Below, piece after piece: positions 1-9,669 of a stretch of DNA of 64,000 bases. The notes beneath the pieces are model-generated. The model did not search any database. It was not told the DNA's origin and saw nothing but the letters and a program-made list of their open reading frames with translations. This stretch comes from Methanobrevibacter gottschalkii DSM 11977 (GTDB lineage: Archaea > Methanobacteriota > Methanobacteria > Methanobacteriales > Methanobacteriaceae), in contig NZ_RKRG01000003.1 in the NCBI RefSeq assembly GCF_003814835.1, forward strand, positions 248,001 to 312,000. Reading direction: 5' to 3'. The position numbers and the translations under genes were made by a program. Position 1 is the first letter of the stretch, and each line of letters opens with the position of its first letter.

Positions 1-1
1 T

Positions 2-3000
2 GAAAAAACTATTATAAAAAATATTCAATTTGATATTAAAGGTTCTTTGATAATTCAAAATGTAACTCTGATTAATTCTAAAATAACCAATAATGCAAAT
101 ATAACATTGGTTAATTCAATTTTTAAAGATTCTTCATCATTCATTGGAGGAGTTTTAAAGTCAAACCCAAATACTTTTGTAACTATAACTAATTGTACAT
201 TTTTAAATAATCATGCAAATAGGTATGCTGGAGTTATTTATTCAAATAATTCTAATTTAAATATCTGTAACTCAAGTTTTGTTGGAAATTATGCTAATTA
301 TTATGGTGGAGCTATTTATTGTGAGAAAAATTCAAAGTTAACAATTATAAATACTGATTTCACAAATAATCATGCAAAAAATGATGCTGGAGGAGCAATA
401 TATGGTATGGATTCAGATATTCTTGCCAATTATTTAAGTATTTCAAATTCTTCATCCACTTTCGGTGGTGCAATAACTGCACTCAATACAAATTTGAATT
501 TAACTAATTTCAATGCTTGGAATAATAAAGCAAAATATCGTGGCGGGGTTATTTATTCAGTTTATGGTTATTATATTGTTATGAACTCCACATTTGAAAA
601 TAACACAGCATCTGATGGAGGTGCGTTATTTATTGACTCACCACATTCAGTGAATGTTTCATCAAACAAATTCATTAAAAACAACGCTTTAAATATTGGT
701 GGAGCTGTTTATATAATTTCTAATAAAAATTATTTCATTCCTGATAATTTATTTTTAAATAACTCTGCAAGTTTTAATAATGATTTTTATAAAACTATGT
801 TGTCTAATTTAACTATTGGAAATAATAATTATGTTTTAATTAATTATAATGGATCCCATATAGGTAATCTTCCAAGCAGTTATGATTTAAGAGAATTAAA
901 TCAGACAACTTCTGTAAAAAATCAGGGATCTGGGGGTAATTGTTGGGCATTTGCAGCAATAGCTAGTTTGGAATCCTGTATTTTAAAAGCTACAGGAAAT
1001 GCATATAACCTTTCTGAAGAAAACATGAAAAATCTAATGACATTATACTCCAATTATGGATGGAAAGTTTCTCCTAATGATGGGGGCTATACTTCAATGG
1101 GCATTGGATATCTTACTTCCTGGTTAGGAGCTATAAATGAAAGTGATGATTCATATTATGAGTCATCTGCATTATCACCAGTACTTGACAGTTTTATTCA
1201 TGTTCAAAATATTCTATTTTTAAAAAGAAATAGTTATACTGATAATGATGAAATAAAAAGAGCTATCATTGAACATGGTGCTGTTTCAACAAGTGTATTT
1301 TGGAAAGTAGAGAAATATGCTAATGGTGAAAATTACTATAATTATGAATATGCTTCGGGTTCTAATCATGCAGTAGTTATTGTCGGATGGGATGATAATT
1401 ATTCTAAAAATAATTTTATTAAAAAGGCTCCAGGAGATGGAGCATGGATAATTAAAAACAGTTGGGGTACTGGTAGTGGTGATGGCGGATATTATTATGT
1501 TTCTTATTATGATGCACGTTTAGCACCAATAAATACTTCATCTGTTACTTACACATTTGTTTTAGCAGATTCGATTAAATATGATAAAAATTATCAATAT
1601 GATATCCCAGGAATGACTGATTATCTATTGAATTCATCGGATCGTGTCTGGTATAAAAATAAGTTTACAGCGACTGACGATGAATATTTAACCGCTGTTT
1701 CTACATACTTCCAAAAAGAAACTTCATGGGATTTGTCAATCTATGTAAATAATAAACTGATGTTAACTCAATCAGGTAATTCTAGTGCAAGCTACTCAAC
1801 AATTGAATTAAACCGATTCATAATTCTTAAAAAAGGTGACATTTTTGAAATTGAATTTAAAATAACTGTTGATGGTGATGCAGGGGTTCCGATATCAGAA
1901 ATAGCTTCTCTTAATAATCTGTTTTATGGTGAAAATATTTCATATGTTAGTTATGATGGGAAAAAATGGATTGATTTATTTGATGTAAGATGGACATATC
2001 CTGGCCATACATATAATGATTCGCAAGTAGCTTGTATTAAAGCATTCACGGTATTGAATAAAATTAACTCCACTATTGTCCTAACAATTACAGATGAGAA
2101 TAATCCAGTTGAAATAACTGCTAAAGTTTTAAACCAGTATGGAAATCCTATTAAAACGGGTAAAGTCACTTTTAATATTGAAGGAAAAGATTACATTGCT
2201 AAAATTAATAATGGATTTGCAAAATTGATTCATATTTTTAATGGAAATGAAAATAAACTAATCATTGCTTCTTTTAGCGGTGCCGGATTTATCGAATCTT
2301 TCTCAGATATAACTTTTTGTCCAGAGCAGGTTTCAATTAAAGCAAGTGACATGGTTTCATATTATAATAAAAATTCTTATTCCATAACTTTGCTTGACAT
2401 ATACTCAAAACCGGTTGCAGATAAGGAAGTTAAATTTAAAATCAATAATCTGGAATATGTTGCAATAACTAATGAAAATGGTATTGCCGCAATTACATTT
2501 AACTTATATCCTAATGTTTATGATGTTATAATTGGGTTTAATTCTATCAATTTTGATAATTATAATGTTACTAAAAAAATCACTATCAAATCTACAATTT
2601 CCATTCCAGAAAATACCGTTTATACCTATAATTCAAAATATCCAATTAAATTGTTAAACAATAATGGAAATCCATTATCCAATTGTAAATTCAAACTTGT
2701 TATTAATGGCATAACAAATTATGCACATACTGATTCTAATGGTGCTTTTAAATACAATATTAATTTAAAACCGGGAAAACACACTATAACAGTTATCAAT
2801 ACAAAAACAGGTGAGAAATCTACCCAAAAAATTAAAGTTGTCTCAAGAATAACTCAAAATAAAGATTTTTCAATGTATTATGGTGCTGGTAGAAATTATA
2901 AAGTTAAAGTTGCAGATGATTATGGAAAAGTTAAGAAAAATCTTAAAATATCTTTTAGAGTGAATGGCAAGACATATTATAGATATACTAATGAAAAAGG

Positions 3001-3355
3001 TTATGCATATCTAAAAATTTCTTTAAAACCTGGAAAATACACTATAACTGCCAATTATAAAGGATATAAAGTATCCAATAAAATTCGTGTTAAACCAACA
3101 ATCATAACTAAAAGTATTGCAGTCAAAAAAGGAAAAACAGGCAAATTCACAGCCAAATTATTGAATAACAAAGGCAAGATTTTAAAATATAAAACAATCA
3201 ATTTCAAATTCAGAGGCAAAACCTACAAAGTTAAAACCAATAAATATGGAATAGCTACTTTAAAGATTGCTAAAAAATATAAAATTACCAGATATTCAAT
3301 AATTACTAGTTATCGTAGTGAAAAAATAAAGAATACCATTAAAATTAAAAGATAA
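2..3355 (+). CDS. Adhesin-like surface protein with papain-family protease (5' end cut by window)
   Basis: The frame is open from base 2, so the N-terminus and any signal peptide lie outside the window; residues below are counted from the TTG at 47 for convenience. Residues 1-260 are Asn/Gly-rich right-handed beta-helix repeats with recurring GGAIY-like turns. Residues about 272-510 form a C1A papain-like peptidase with Gln293, Cys299 (GNCWAFAAIASLES), His441 (SNHAVVIVGWDD) and Asn471 (IIKNSWG), so the catalytic set is complete. Residues about 515-680 resemble the lectin-like beta-sandwich that often follows such peptidases. Residues 685-1102 are Ig-like repeats that become very Lys-rich. There is no C-terminal membrane helix, so attachment to the wall through the basic repeats is inferred. 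It probably acts outside the cell; the substrate is unknown. Confidence 0.85.
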   Translation, partial: EKTIIKNIQFDIKGSLIIQNVTLINSKITNNANITLVNSIFKDSSSFIGGVLKSNPNTFVTITNCTFLNNHANRYAGVIYSNNSNLNICNSSFVGNYANYYGGAIYCEKNSKLTIINTDFTNNHAKNDAGGAIYGMDSDILANYLSISNSSSTFGGAITALNTNLNLTNFNAWNNKAKYRGGVIYSVYGYYIVMNSTFENNTASDGGALFIDSPHSVNVSSNKFIKNNALNIGGAVYIISNKNYFIPDNLFLNNSASFNNDFYKTMLSNLTIGNNNYVLINYNGSHIGNLPSSYDLRELNQTTSVKNQGSGGNCWAFAAIASLESCILKATGNAYNLSEENMKNLMTLYSNYGWKVSPNDGGYTSMGIGYLTSWLGAINESDDSYYESSALSPVLDSFIHVQNILFLKRNSYTDNDEIKRAIIEHGAVSTSVFWKVEKYANGENYYNYEYASGSNHAVVIVGWDDNYSKNNFIKKAPGDGAWIIKNSWGTGSGDGGYYYVSYYDARLAPINTSSVTYTFVLADSIKYDKNYQYDIPGMTDYLLNSSDRVWYKNKFTATDDEYLTAVSTYFQKETSWDLSIYVNNKLMLTQSGNSSASYSTIELNRFIILKKGDIFEIEFKITVDGDAGVPISEIASLNNLFYGENISYVSYDGKKWIDLFDVRWTYPGHTYNDSQVACIKAFTVLNKINSTIVLTITDENNPVEITAKVLNQYGNPIKTGKVTFNIEGKDYIAKINNGFAKLIHIFNGNENKLIIASFSGAGFIESFSDITFCPEQVSIKASDMVSYYNKNSYSITLLDIYSKPVADKEVKFKINNLEYVAITNENGIAAITFNLYPNVYDVIIGFNSINFDNYNVTKKITIKSTISIPENTVYTYNSKYPIKLLNNNGNPLSNCKFKLVINGITNYAHTDSNGAFKYNINLKPGKHTITVINTKTGEKSTQKIKVVSRITQNKDFSMYYGAGRNYKVKVADDYGKVKKNLKISFRVNGKTYYRYTNEKGYAYLKISLKPGKYTITANYKGYKVSNKIRVKPTIITKSIAVKKGKTGKFTAKLLNNKGKILKYKTINFKFRGKTYKVKTNKYGIATLKIAKKYKITRYSIITSYRSEKIKNTIKIKR

Positions 3356-3373
3356 GGTTAATAATAACCTTAT
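3352..3373. terminator. Bidirectional hairpin between converging genes
   Basis: Perfect 9-bp stem (ATAAGGTTA / TAACCTTAT) with a 4-nt loop. It includes the stop codon of the protease-adhesin and sits just beyond the stop of thyA on the other strand. A stretch of A/T flanks it on both sides, so it could end transcription from both directions. Confidence 0.55.
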
Positions 3374-4068
3374 TTATTTGTTTTTATCAGTTTACGGGCT
3401 GCCTTTAAATCAGTATTGTAAATATGGCCTGAGGTTGAATGGTAGTGAACTCCACCGAAGTTCAGCTTTTCACCAACAATTTCTTTGTTTACTTCTTCTT
3501 TCATTTTAAGGCCTAAATATGCAATGAAAAACATATTGGAGTAGAATGCACCGAAAATATCATTACTTCTGAATATGCAGTGAATGGTTAGTTCATTGTC
3601 ACGGACAATACATTGTAAAAATTGGAGACATGGTATATCTTCTCTATCAGCGTCAAGTTCAGGGTCTATTGTAACGGCTACTGCACGATTTGAACCGGTT
3701 GCTGTCAATATTCTTTTTTTCATTGTGTTAAACTGATCAACATCAAAATGTGCAAAGATACGATTTGGATAAGTGTATACAAATCCCTGATCATCCGGAT
3801 TTTCTGCGGATTTTACATATTCATAAAGTGCATCGCTTTTAATAGGACAACCTTCTATGTCAAATTTTCCAGATTTAATGTCATCTAACATCATTTTTGT
3901 AGTGTAATGTTGATATTTAGCTCTGAATTTCAAATCTAACGGATCATCAATTATATAAAAATTCCCTAAACTTTCTATTAAATGATGATTAGAGTCTTTA
4001 TAAGTTTCTTTTCCTTGTTTTAAGATTTTATCCACAAAATCTAAATAACATTGATTAATGGTTAGCAT
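3370..4068 (-). CDS. thyA: Thymidylate synthase, methanogen type
   Basis: 232 residues, close to the usual length of the archaeal thymidylate synthase family and shorter than the bacterial ThyA. The C-terminal two thirds carry the family signature: the nucleophile Cys147 in IPCLQFLQ, the phosphate-binding RSND motif at 167-170 followed by IFGAFYSNMFF, and the GVHYHSTSGHIY stretch near 207-217 that binds the nucleotide sugar. It methylates dUMP to dTMP in the cytoplasm; in methanogens the one-carbon donor is probably a tetrahydromethanopterin derivative, which is inference. The ATG at 4068 is the only good start. It converges on the protease-adhesin across a shared hairpin. A dCMP or dUMP hydroxymethylase activity cannot be excluded by reading alone. 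Confidence 0.85.
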   Translation of the reverse strand: MLTINQCYLDFVDKILKQGKETYKDSNHHLIESLGNFYIIDDPLDLKFRAKYQHYTTKMMLDDIKSGKFDIEGCPIKSDALYEYVKSAENPDDQGFVYTYPNRIFAHFDVDQFNTMKKRILTATGSNRAVAVTIDPELDADREDIPCLQFLQCIVRDNELTIHCIFRSNDIFGAFYSNMFFIAYLGLKMKEEVNKEIVGEKLNFGGVHYHSTSGHIYNTDLKAARKLIKTNK

Positions 4069-4277
4069 AATAACAGTCCTTTATTAAATTAATTAAATCT
4101 ATGTTTTTACTTAAATATAAATGTTTAAATTAATAAGTTAAAATTAAAAGCAGGAATGATTTGTTTTATGTTAATGTATATTTTTTTAAAAAATAATTTA
4201 AACAATTGCTATAATTCTTATTTTAAAATTAATTTTAGAGATACTTTTTTTGATTATTTTGATGTTTTTGTTAGTGA

Positions 4278-4850
4278 CTAATCATCACTAACATTTTTTA
4301 TAAATTTTACCGGAACTCCTCCAACAATAGTTTCTGGTTCAACATTTTTAGTTACAACTGCTCCTGCTGCAACAATGGCTCCTTTACCGATAGTCACTCC
4401 TGGAAGAATAGTTACATTTGAACCAATCCAAACTTTATCTTCAATGTGTATGGGGGAAGGATACATGTCTGCTCTGTTTTCAGGTTCTTTTGCATGATTT
4501 AATGTTAAAAGACATACATTATGACCTATTAAAACCTCATCATCAATGAATATCCCACCTTGATCCTGCATTTTGCATCCTGAATTTATAAAAACATTTT
4601 CTCCAATATGGATATTTTTACCGAAATCAGTATTGAAAGGAGGAATTAACCCTAATGTTTTATTTATAGGTTTATTTGTTAATTCAGCAAATAATTTTTG
4701 AATTTCTTCAGGAGTATGATATTCACTATTGATTTTATGAGTAATTTTCAATGCATTATTCAAGGATTCATGCATAAATAAATGTTGTGTGGAGCCGGCA
4801 TAAATTCTTTTTCCGCTATTTACATATTCCAGATATTCTTCAAGTTCCAT
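4278..4850 (-). CDS. Sugar O-acetyltransferase, hexapeptide-repeat (maltose/galactoside acetyltransferase type)
   Basis: 190 residues, matching the LacA/Maa family. The N-terminal helix cap ([19 protein letters not shown]) is followed by left-handed beta-helix hexapeptide repeats from about residue 70, including the typical stretch [16 protein letters not shown], then [12 protein letters not shown] with the catalytic His, and [26 protein letters not shown]. It transfers acetyl from acetyl-CoA to a sugar hydroxyl; the acceptor is unknown. The ATG at 4850 has an AGGTGAT site 4 nt upstream. It stands alone on the minus strand, with an inverted repeat next to its likely TATA box. Confidence 0.85.
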   Translation of the reverse strand: MELEEYLEYVNSGKRIYAGSTQHLFMHESLNNALKITHKINSEYHTPEEIQKLFAELTNKPINKTLGLIPPFNTDFGKNIHIGENVFINSGCKMQDQGGIFIDDEVLIGHNVCLLTLNHAKEPENRADMYPSPIHIEDKVWIGSNVTILPGVTIGKGAIVAAGAVVTKNVEPETIVGGVPVKFIKNVSDD

Positions 4851-4908
4851 TTAATCACCTGTTATGCTATTATTTGATGTTTATGATTAATAATTTTAGG
4901 GATAATAT

Positions 4909-4935
4909 ATAAGGTCAGATGAGCACTGACCTTAT
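4909..4935. promoter_or_regulatory. 10-bp inverted repeat touching the acetyltransferase promoter
   Basis: Arms ATAAGGTCAG and CTGACCTTAT are perfectly complementary around a 7-nt spacer. Read on the minus strand, the right part of the repeat runs directly into TTATATATTA (about 4903-4912), a good TATA box about 55 nt before the acetyltransferase ATG. A regulator bound here would cover the BRE/TATA region, so an operator is inferred. A transcribed hairpin is the alternative. Confidence 0.45.
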
Positions 4936-5151
4936 TTCTCAAAGACTAATATCATTTTCCATGATTTTTTGCAGAGATGATGAAATCTCCACATTAATTA
5001 ATTGAATAATATAATATAATTATTTTTTCTTGTTTTAAAGTACAATTATTAATATATTTATTCATTGAATGATTTTAAATCACTTTTAATAAATGGAAAA
5101 ATATTATTGTTTTTTTAGATTATCTATTCGCTAAAGAAATATTTTTATATT

Positions 5152-6938
5152 TCCGTGGGTGTCCGCCAAAAATGATTTTTGAGTGTGGATTCTAGTAAAT
5201 GGTCACATCAAGCTTTAATTGGTGTGTAGTGGATATACTTTCACAAAAATCAACAATATCTTCTTTATTATTTTGTTCTCCTTGAATAAGATTATATAAT
5301 CTTTTTATATTGTATGCTAGTGCATCTAGGTTGAGTCTTTCTCCGGTTTTTACCATTCCGATTACTATTTCTTGTTCTACATGGTATTGTTCTTTGAATA
5401 TTCCGAATGGTCCTTCTACACTTGGTCTTTTTTTGAATTCTTCTTTATATTCTTCTTTTTCCATTTTGAAGAACATTGCTCTTTCTAATCTGCCACTGTT
5501 TTCTGTGATGGTTTTATGTGTTTGTTTGTCTGTTAAGCAGGATTTTCTGTGAATGCAGTATTTACATGCAGTATAATTGTTGTAGAGTCTTTTTATTTTG
5601 TCAGGTTTGTCTGGTTCTTCGCTTGGTTGTGTTTATTTTTTGTAGAAGTACATTGGTTGTCCTGTTGGGCACATAAATAAGTCTAGGTCGGATATGTAGT
5701 AAAAGTGGTCTTTATGGAATTGGTTTGGATTTAATTTGCCTATTTTTTCTTTGGATTGTTTTCTTGTTGGTATTAATCCATCTATTCCTTTGTTTACAAA
5801 GTATGATAGGCTTATTTAATTTAAATATATTGTATCTTCACTCATGTGTTTTGGTACTTTTCCTATGTTTTTTATTGCTTTGTCAGCTACTTCTGGTAGT
5901 TGGTAATGGTCTGTAGGGTTTTGTGTGACGTTTAATGCGCAGATTAGTTTGGTGTCGTAATCGACTGCAGATTGGATATTATAAGCAACCAGGAAGTTTC
6001 CTTTTTTGCCTTTCATCATGCGTGCTTCAATATCATTCATTGGTATTTTATCCTGTCCTGTGATTTTGAATTGAGTTCTGATGTCATATAATATTTCTAA
6101 TTTTTCATCATTGGACATTTCCTTGTCATTTAGTATTTTTTGAGCTGGTTTATTGAGTTTTTCAAGCTTTTTAGAGTCAACTTCCAGTCCTTTGTAGAAC
6201 TGGATCAGCAAATTGGTTTCTTTTTTGCTGATCATATTTTGGTTAGAATTGAATGCTTTTTTGATGGTCCCATCGACTACAACATGATTAAATTCAGTGA
6301 ATCCTTTTTTTACGGCCATTTTTAATGTCATTTGAAGCAATACTTCATAATAACGTCCAAATTCATCACGATACCTTTGAATTGAACGTTCAGAGGGTTT
6401 AATTCTAACAAACGAATTTATATATGTCATGGTACTTTGTCATTTCTGCAATGACTCTAGCACTTTCAATATGGTCTATTTTTGCATAAACAAGTAATTT
6501 TAACATGGAACATGGAGGATATGAAGGCCTACCGCCTTTTTTCTTATTCTCTTTAATTCCCAAAATCGGATAAAATTCTTCAATAAAATCAACCACAAAA
6601 CGAGAAATATGATTCTCTGGAACATTAAAATCATAAGTCCTAATGCCTAATTCAGCCTGATTCTTAATAACTTTCTTACTAACCATAAATAACCAACACA
6701 TAATAACTCATATCTAATATAAAATATGTACATCATAGTATATAAATATTACTATTCTAAAAATGACTAAAATCAAATATAAATAAATCATTATAATCCA
6801 TATTAAAAATTATGAATAATAAATAATTAAAATTAAATTCTAATTAATTTAATGAAAAAAATTAACAAAATAAGAAAATTATAACGCAGTTATAAAAAAT
6901 TCAAAATAAAAAAAATTAGTTTTGGCGGACACCTCCGT
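5152..6938. mobile_element. Decayed IS1182-like insertion sequence
   Basis: Both ends carry the same 14-base inverted repeat: GGTGTCCGCCAAAA at 5158-5171 and its complement at 6920-6933. Directly outside lies TCCGT on both sides (5152-5156 and 6934-6938), a likely 5-bp target duplication with one base of slack on the left. Between the ends is a broken minus-strand transposase gene. The readable ends and direct repeats suggest a fairly recent insertion that has since lost its function. Confidence 0.8.
5192..6701 (-). pseudogene. Transposase of IS1182-like family, broken by frameshifts and a stop
   Basis: Three pieces read in order on the minus strand. 6701-6405 holds the N-terminal domain (PSYPPCSMLKLLVYAKIDH). 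6430-5816 continues in another frame with FVRIKPSERSIQRYRDEF and the DDE-type core (VVVDGTIKKAF). After a second frame change near 5816 the frame continues through YFVNKGIDGLIPTRKQSKEK and a Cys cluster (MCPTGQP, YTACKYCIHRKSC), interrupted by a TAA at 5633-5635, and ends with GRLERAMFFKMEKEEYKEEF and SVEGPFGIFKEQYHVEQEI at 5192. Gene order and motifs fit IS1182-family transposases. Two frameshifts plus a stop make it inactive unless recoded. Confidence 0.8.
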
Positions 6939-7060
6939 AGAAAATAAAAATTTCATAACGGAATTGATGAAGTTTTGAAGCAATAATTTTTTCTTAAAAA
7001 TTGAATACTTATTTTAGTTTTACCCTTAAAAATTAATTATTTGTTTAATTTTGAGATAGT

Positions 7061-7069
7061 TTTATATAT
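7061..7069 (+). promoter_or_regulatory. TATA box of HTH-cupin gene
   Basis: TTTATATAT about 68-76 nt before the ATG at 7137, in an otherwise gene-free stretch after the insertion sequence. The predicted start of transcription lies near 7090, giving a leader of about 45 nt. Confidence 0.45.
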
Positions 7070-7136
7070 TTAATTGAATAAAGTTATAAATACTTAGATT
7101 TTTTTAAGTAAATCCAAAATTTAAGATGTGAAAAAT

Positions 7137-7709
7137 ATGACAAATGAAAATTTTGCAAAAAAAATTAAAGACATAAGAGCTAGACAGAACATGACTATTG
7201 AAGATCTTGCTGAGAGAAGTGGGGTAAAACTTGAAGTTTTAAAAGCTATGGAATCTGGAGAGGTTATTCCATCACTCACTCCATTAACAAAAATGGCAAG
7301 GGCACTAGGTGTACGTTTAGGCACATTTTTAGATGATACTCCGGAACTTGGTCCAGTAGTTACAAGAAACGGAAAAACTGAAAATTCTCTTTACTTCTCA
7401 GGTAGGGAAGATGTAACTAATGCAACTAATTTAGAATTCCACTCATTAGGTGCAGGTAAAATTGATAGAAACATAGATCCTTTCATAATTGATATTGAAT
7501 TTGAAGAAGGTGAAAAAGAATTATCTTCTCACGAAGGTGAAGAATTTATTTATGTTTTAGAAGGTGAAATTGAAGTAATTTATGGAAAAGATTCATTTAC
7601 TATTGGAAAAGGAGATACCATCTTTTATGATTCAGTAGTGCCACACCATCTTCACGCAAGTGGCGAAAATAAAGCAAAAATACTCGCAGTATTATACACT
7701 CCATATTAA
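7137..7709 (+). CDS. XRE-family regulator with C-terminal cupin domain
   Basis: 190 residues from the ATG at 7137; a GTG at 7128 would add three residues. Residues 5-60 are an XRE/Cro helix-turn-helix (FAKKIKDIRARQNMTIEDLA, then SGVKLEVLKAMESG and LTKMARALGVRLGTFL). Residues about 110-188 are a small cupin barrel with SSHEGEEFIYVLEGEIEVIY and GDTIFYDSVVPHHLHA, whose His and Glu residues could bind a metal or small ligand. This architecture is typical of one-component regulators that sense a metabolite. The acyl-CoA synthetase starting about 175 bases downstream on the same strand is the obvious candidate target; that is inferred from position only. Confidence 0.85.
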   Translation: MTNENFAKKIKDIRARQNMTIEDLAERSGVKLEVLKAMESGEVIPSLTPLTKMARALGVRLGTFLDDTPELGPVVTRNGKTENSLYFSGREDVTNATNLEFHSLGAGKIDRNIDPFIIDIEFEEGEKELSSHEGEEFIYVLEGEIEVIYGKDSFTIGKGDTIFYDSVVPHHLHASGENKAKILAVLYTPY

Positions 7710-7731
7710 ATTAGATAGAGGGCTTGATAAA

Positions 7732-7887
7732 ATGTTTGAGATAGAATTAAAACAACAAAAAATTAGCAATGGTTTAATCAGATTTTTCACAAGTATTTTG
7801 GATTTGCATTCTTTGTTGTTGTGTTTGCAAGAATATTTTACAAGTATGAATAATGTTGAAATTAAAAAAATGGAGGTTTTCCAATGA
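7732..7887 (+). CDS. Possible 51-residue ORF between regulator and acyl-CoA synthetase
   Basis: An ATG at 7732 is preceded by a weak GAGGG at spacing 9 and opens 51 codons with a hydrophobic middle ([20 protein letters not shown]). Its TGA overlaps the ATG of the acyl-CoA synthetase (ATGA at 7884-7887), a layout seen in translational coupling. I recognise no family, and the synthetase has its own strong GGAGG site inside this ORF. It may simply be a leader. Confidence 0.25.
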   Translation: MFEIELKQQKISNGLIRFFTSILDLHSLLLCLQEYFTSMNNVEIKKMEVFQ

Positions 7888-9548
7888 GTGAATTATTTAC
7901 TGAACTGCCGTTAGGGAAGTTTTTCGAATCAATGGTTGAAAAGCAGCCTGATCATGAATTTATCATTTATCCGGATAGGAACTTAAGATTTACATATAAA
8001 GAATTTGATGAAAGAGTTGACAATTTAGCAAAAGGAATGTTAGCTATTGGAATTGAAAAAGGAGATCATGTTGGCATATGGGCTAAAAATGTACCTGAAT
8101 GGTTAACTTACATGTTTGCAACTGCAAAAATTGGTGCAACAATTGTTACTGTTAATACTGCTTATCAGTCTCATGAATTGGAATATGTGCTTGGCCAATC
8201 TGATATGAGAGCATTAGCTATGACTGATGCATTTAGGGATATTAACTATTTTGATATTATAAGTGAGCTTGTACCTGAACTTAAAACTTGTGCAAGAGGT
8301 CATTTGGTATCTGAAAAATTTCCTCACTTAAAATTCGTGTTCCATGTAGGTCAGGAAAAACATCGTGGAATGTATAATACTAATGAGTTATTATTACTGG
8401 GCATGAGTTATGATGGAGAAAAATATCAGGAAATTAAAGATTCAGTTTCACAAAATGATGTAATCAATATGCAGTATACATCTGGAACTGAAGGTTTTCC
8501 GAAAGGTGTAATGTTAACCAGCCGTAATATTGTAAACGATGGTTATTACATAGGGGAAAATATGAATTATACATCTAATGACAAATTACTTTTACAAGTG
8601 CCTCTTTTCCATTGTTTTGGAACTGTACTTGGTGTAATGGCGGTTATTACTCATGGTTCCACTATGGTTGTACTTGAAGAGTATGATCCGCTGCTTGCCA
8701 TATCCTCCATTCAAAAAGAAAAATGTACAGCTATTTATGGTGTACCTACAATGTTTATTGGTATGATGAACCATCCAATGTTCGATATGTTCGACATGTC
8801 TTCATTACGTACAGGTATTATGGCAGGATCAACTTGTCCTGTTGAAACAATGAAAGATGCAATAGAAAAAATGAACATGAAAGAAATTACTAGTGTATAT
8901 GGACTTACTGAAGCGGCACCGGGTTTCACACAAACAAATGCTGCCGATTCATTTGAGAAAAAAATCAATACTGTGGGACGTAAATTTCCAAATATTGAAG
9001 TAAAAATAGTTGATCCTGAGACTGGTGAAGAAGTGGGCGTTGGAGAAACAGGTGAGATAATGTGCAGAGGGTTCAATGTTATGAAAGGATATTATAACAT
9101 GCCTGAAAAAACAGCAGAAACAATAGAACCTGATGGATGGTTACACTCCGGAGACCTTGCAACAGTAGATGAAGACGGATATTATTCAATTGTCGGTCGT
9201 ATTAAAGACATGATTATTAGGGGTGGGGAAAACATTTACCCGCGTGAAATTGAAGAATATTTATTCACTAATGAATGTGTGCAAGATGTTCAAGTGGCAG
9301 GGATTCCTGATGAAAAATATGGTGAAATCGTTGGGGCATTTATTATTAAAGAGGATGGTTTTGATGATGTTACTGAAGCAGACATTCGTGATTTCTGCAT
9401 TGGATCTATTGCAAGATATAAAGTGCCTAAATATGTGTTCTTTGTTGATGAATTTCCACTCACCACCAGTGGTAAAATACAAAAATATAAATTGGGAGAT
9501 TTAGGTCTTAGATTATTAGATGAAAGGCGCCAGAGAGGAGAGTTATAA
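7884..9548 (+). CDS. Acyl-CoA synthetase (AMP-forming), ANL superfamily
   Basis: 554 residues, full length for fatty or short-chain acyl-CoA ligases. It shows the adenylation motifs in order: the phosphate loop [15 protein letters not shown] near 197-211 (Glu where Thr is usual), [11 protein letters not shown] near 338, [17 protein letters not shown] near 420, the hinge [20 protein letters not shown] near 437-456, and the C-terminal lysine region [15 protein letters not shown]. It would activate a carboxylic acid to its CoA thioester using ATP. The exact acid cannot be told; acetate, propionate or a branched or fatty acid are all possible. A strong GGAGG lies 8 nt before the ATG. It follows the HTH-cupin gene and is probably co-transcribed with it. 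Confidence 0.88.
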   Translation: MSELFTELPLGKFFESMVEKQPDHEFIIYPDRNLRFTYKEFDERVDNLAKGMLAIGIEKGDHVGIWAKNVPEWLTYMFATAKIGATIVTVNTAYQSHELEYVLGQSDMRALAMTDAFRDINYFDIISELVPELKTCARGHLVSEKFPHLKFVFHVGQEKHRGMYNTNELLLLGMSYDGEKYQEIKDSVSQNDVINMQYTSGTEGFPKGVMLTSRNIVNDGYYIGENMNYTSNDKLLLQVPLFHCFGTVLGVMAVITHGSTMVVLEEYDPLLAISSIQKEKCTAIYGVPTMFIGMMNHPMFDMFDMSSLRTGIMAGSTCPVETMKDAIEKMNMKEITSVYGLTEAAPGFTQTNAADSFEKKINTVGRKFPNIEVKIVDPETGEEVGVGETGEIMCRGFNVMKGYYNMPEKTAETIEPDGWLHSGDLATVDEDGYYSIVGRIKDMIIRGGENIYPREIEEYLFTNECVQDVQVAGIPDEKYGEIVGAFIIKEDGFDDVTEADIRDFCIGSIARYKVPKYVFFVDEFPLTTSGKIQKYKLGDLGLRLLDERRQRGEL

Positions 9549-9669
9549 CTTTCCTTATAATTACTTTTTTTATTATTAATTGATTTTGTAAGTTTTTATC
9601 AAAAAATAGGGTAATATCATTGATTTTTGAAGATTTTTTAGCATGGATTTGAGTTATTTTGAAATTTAA

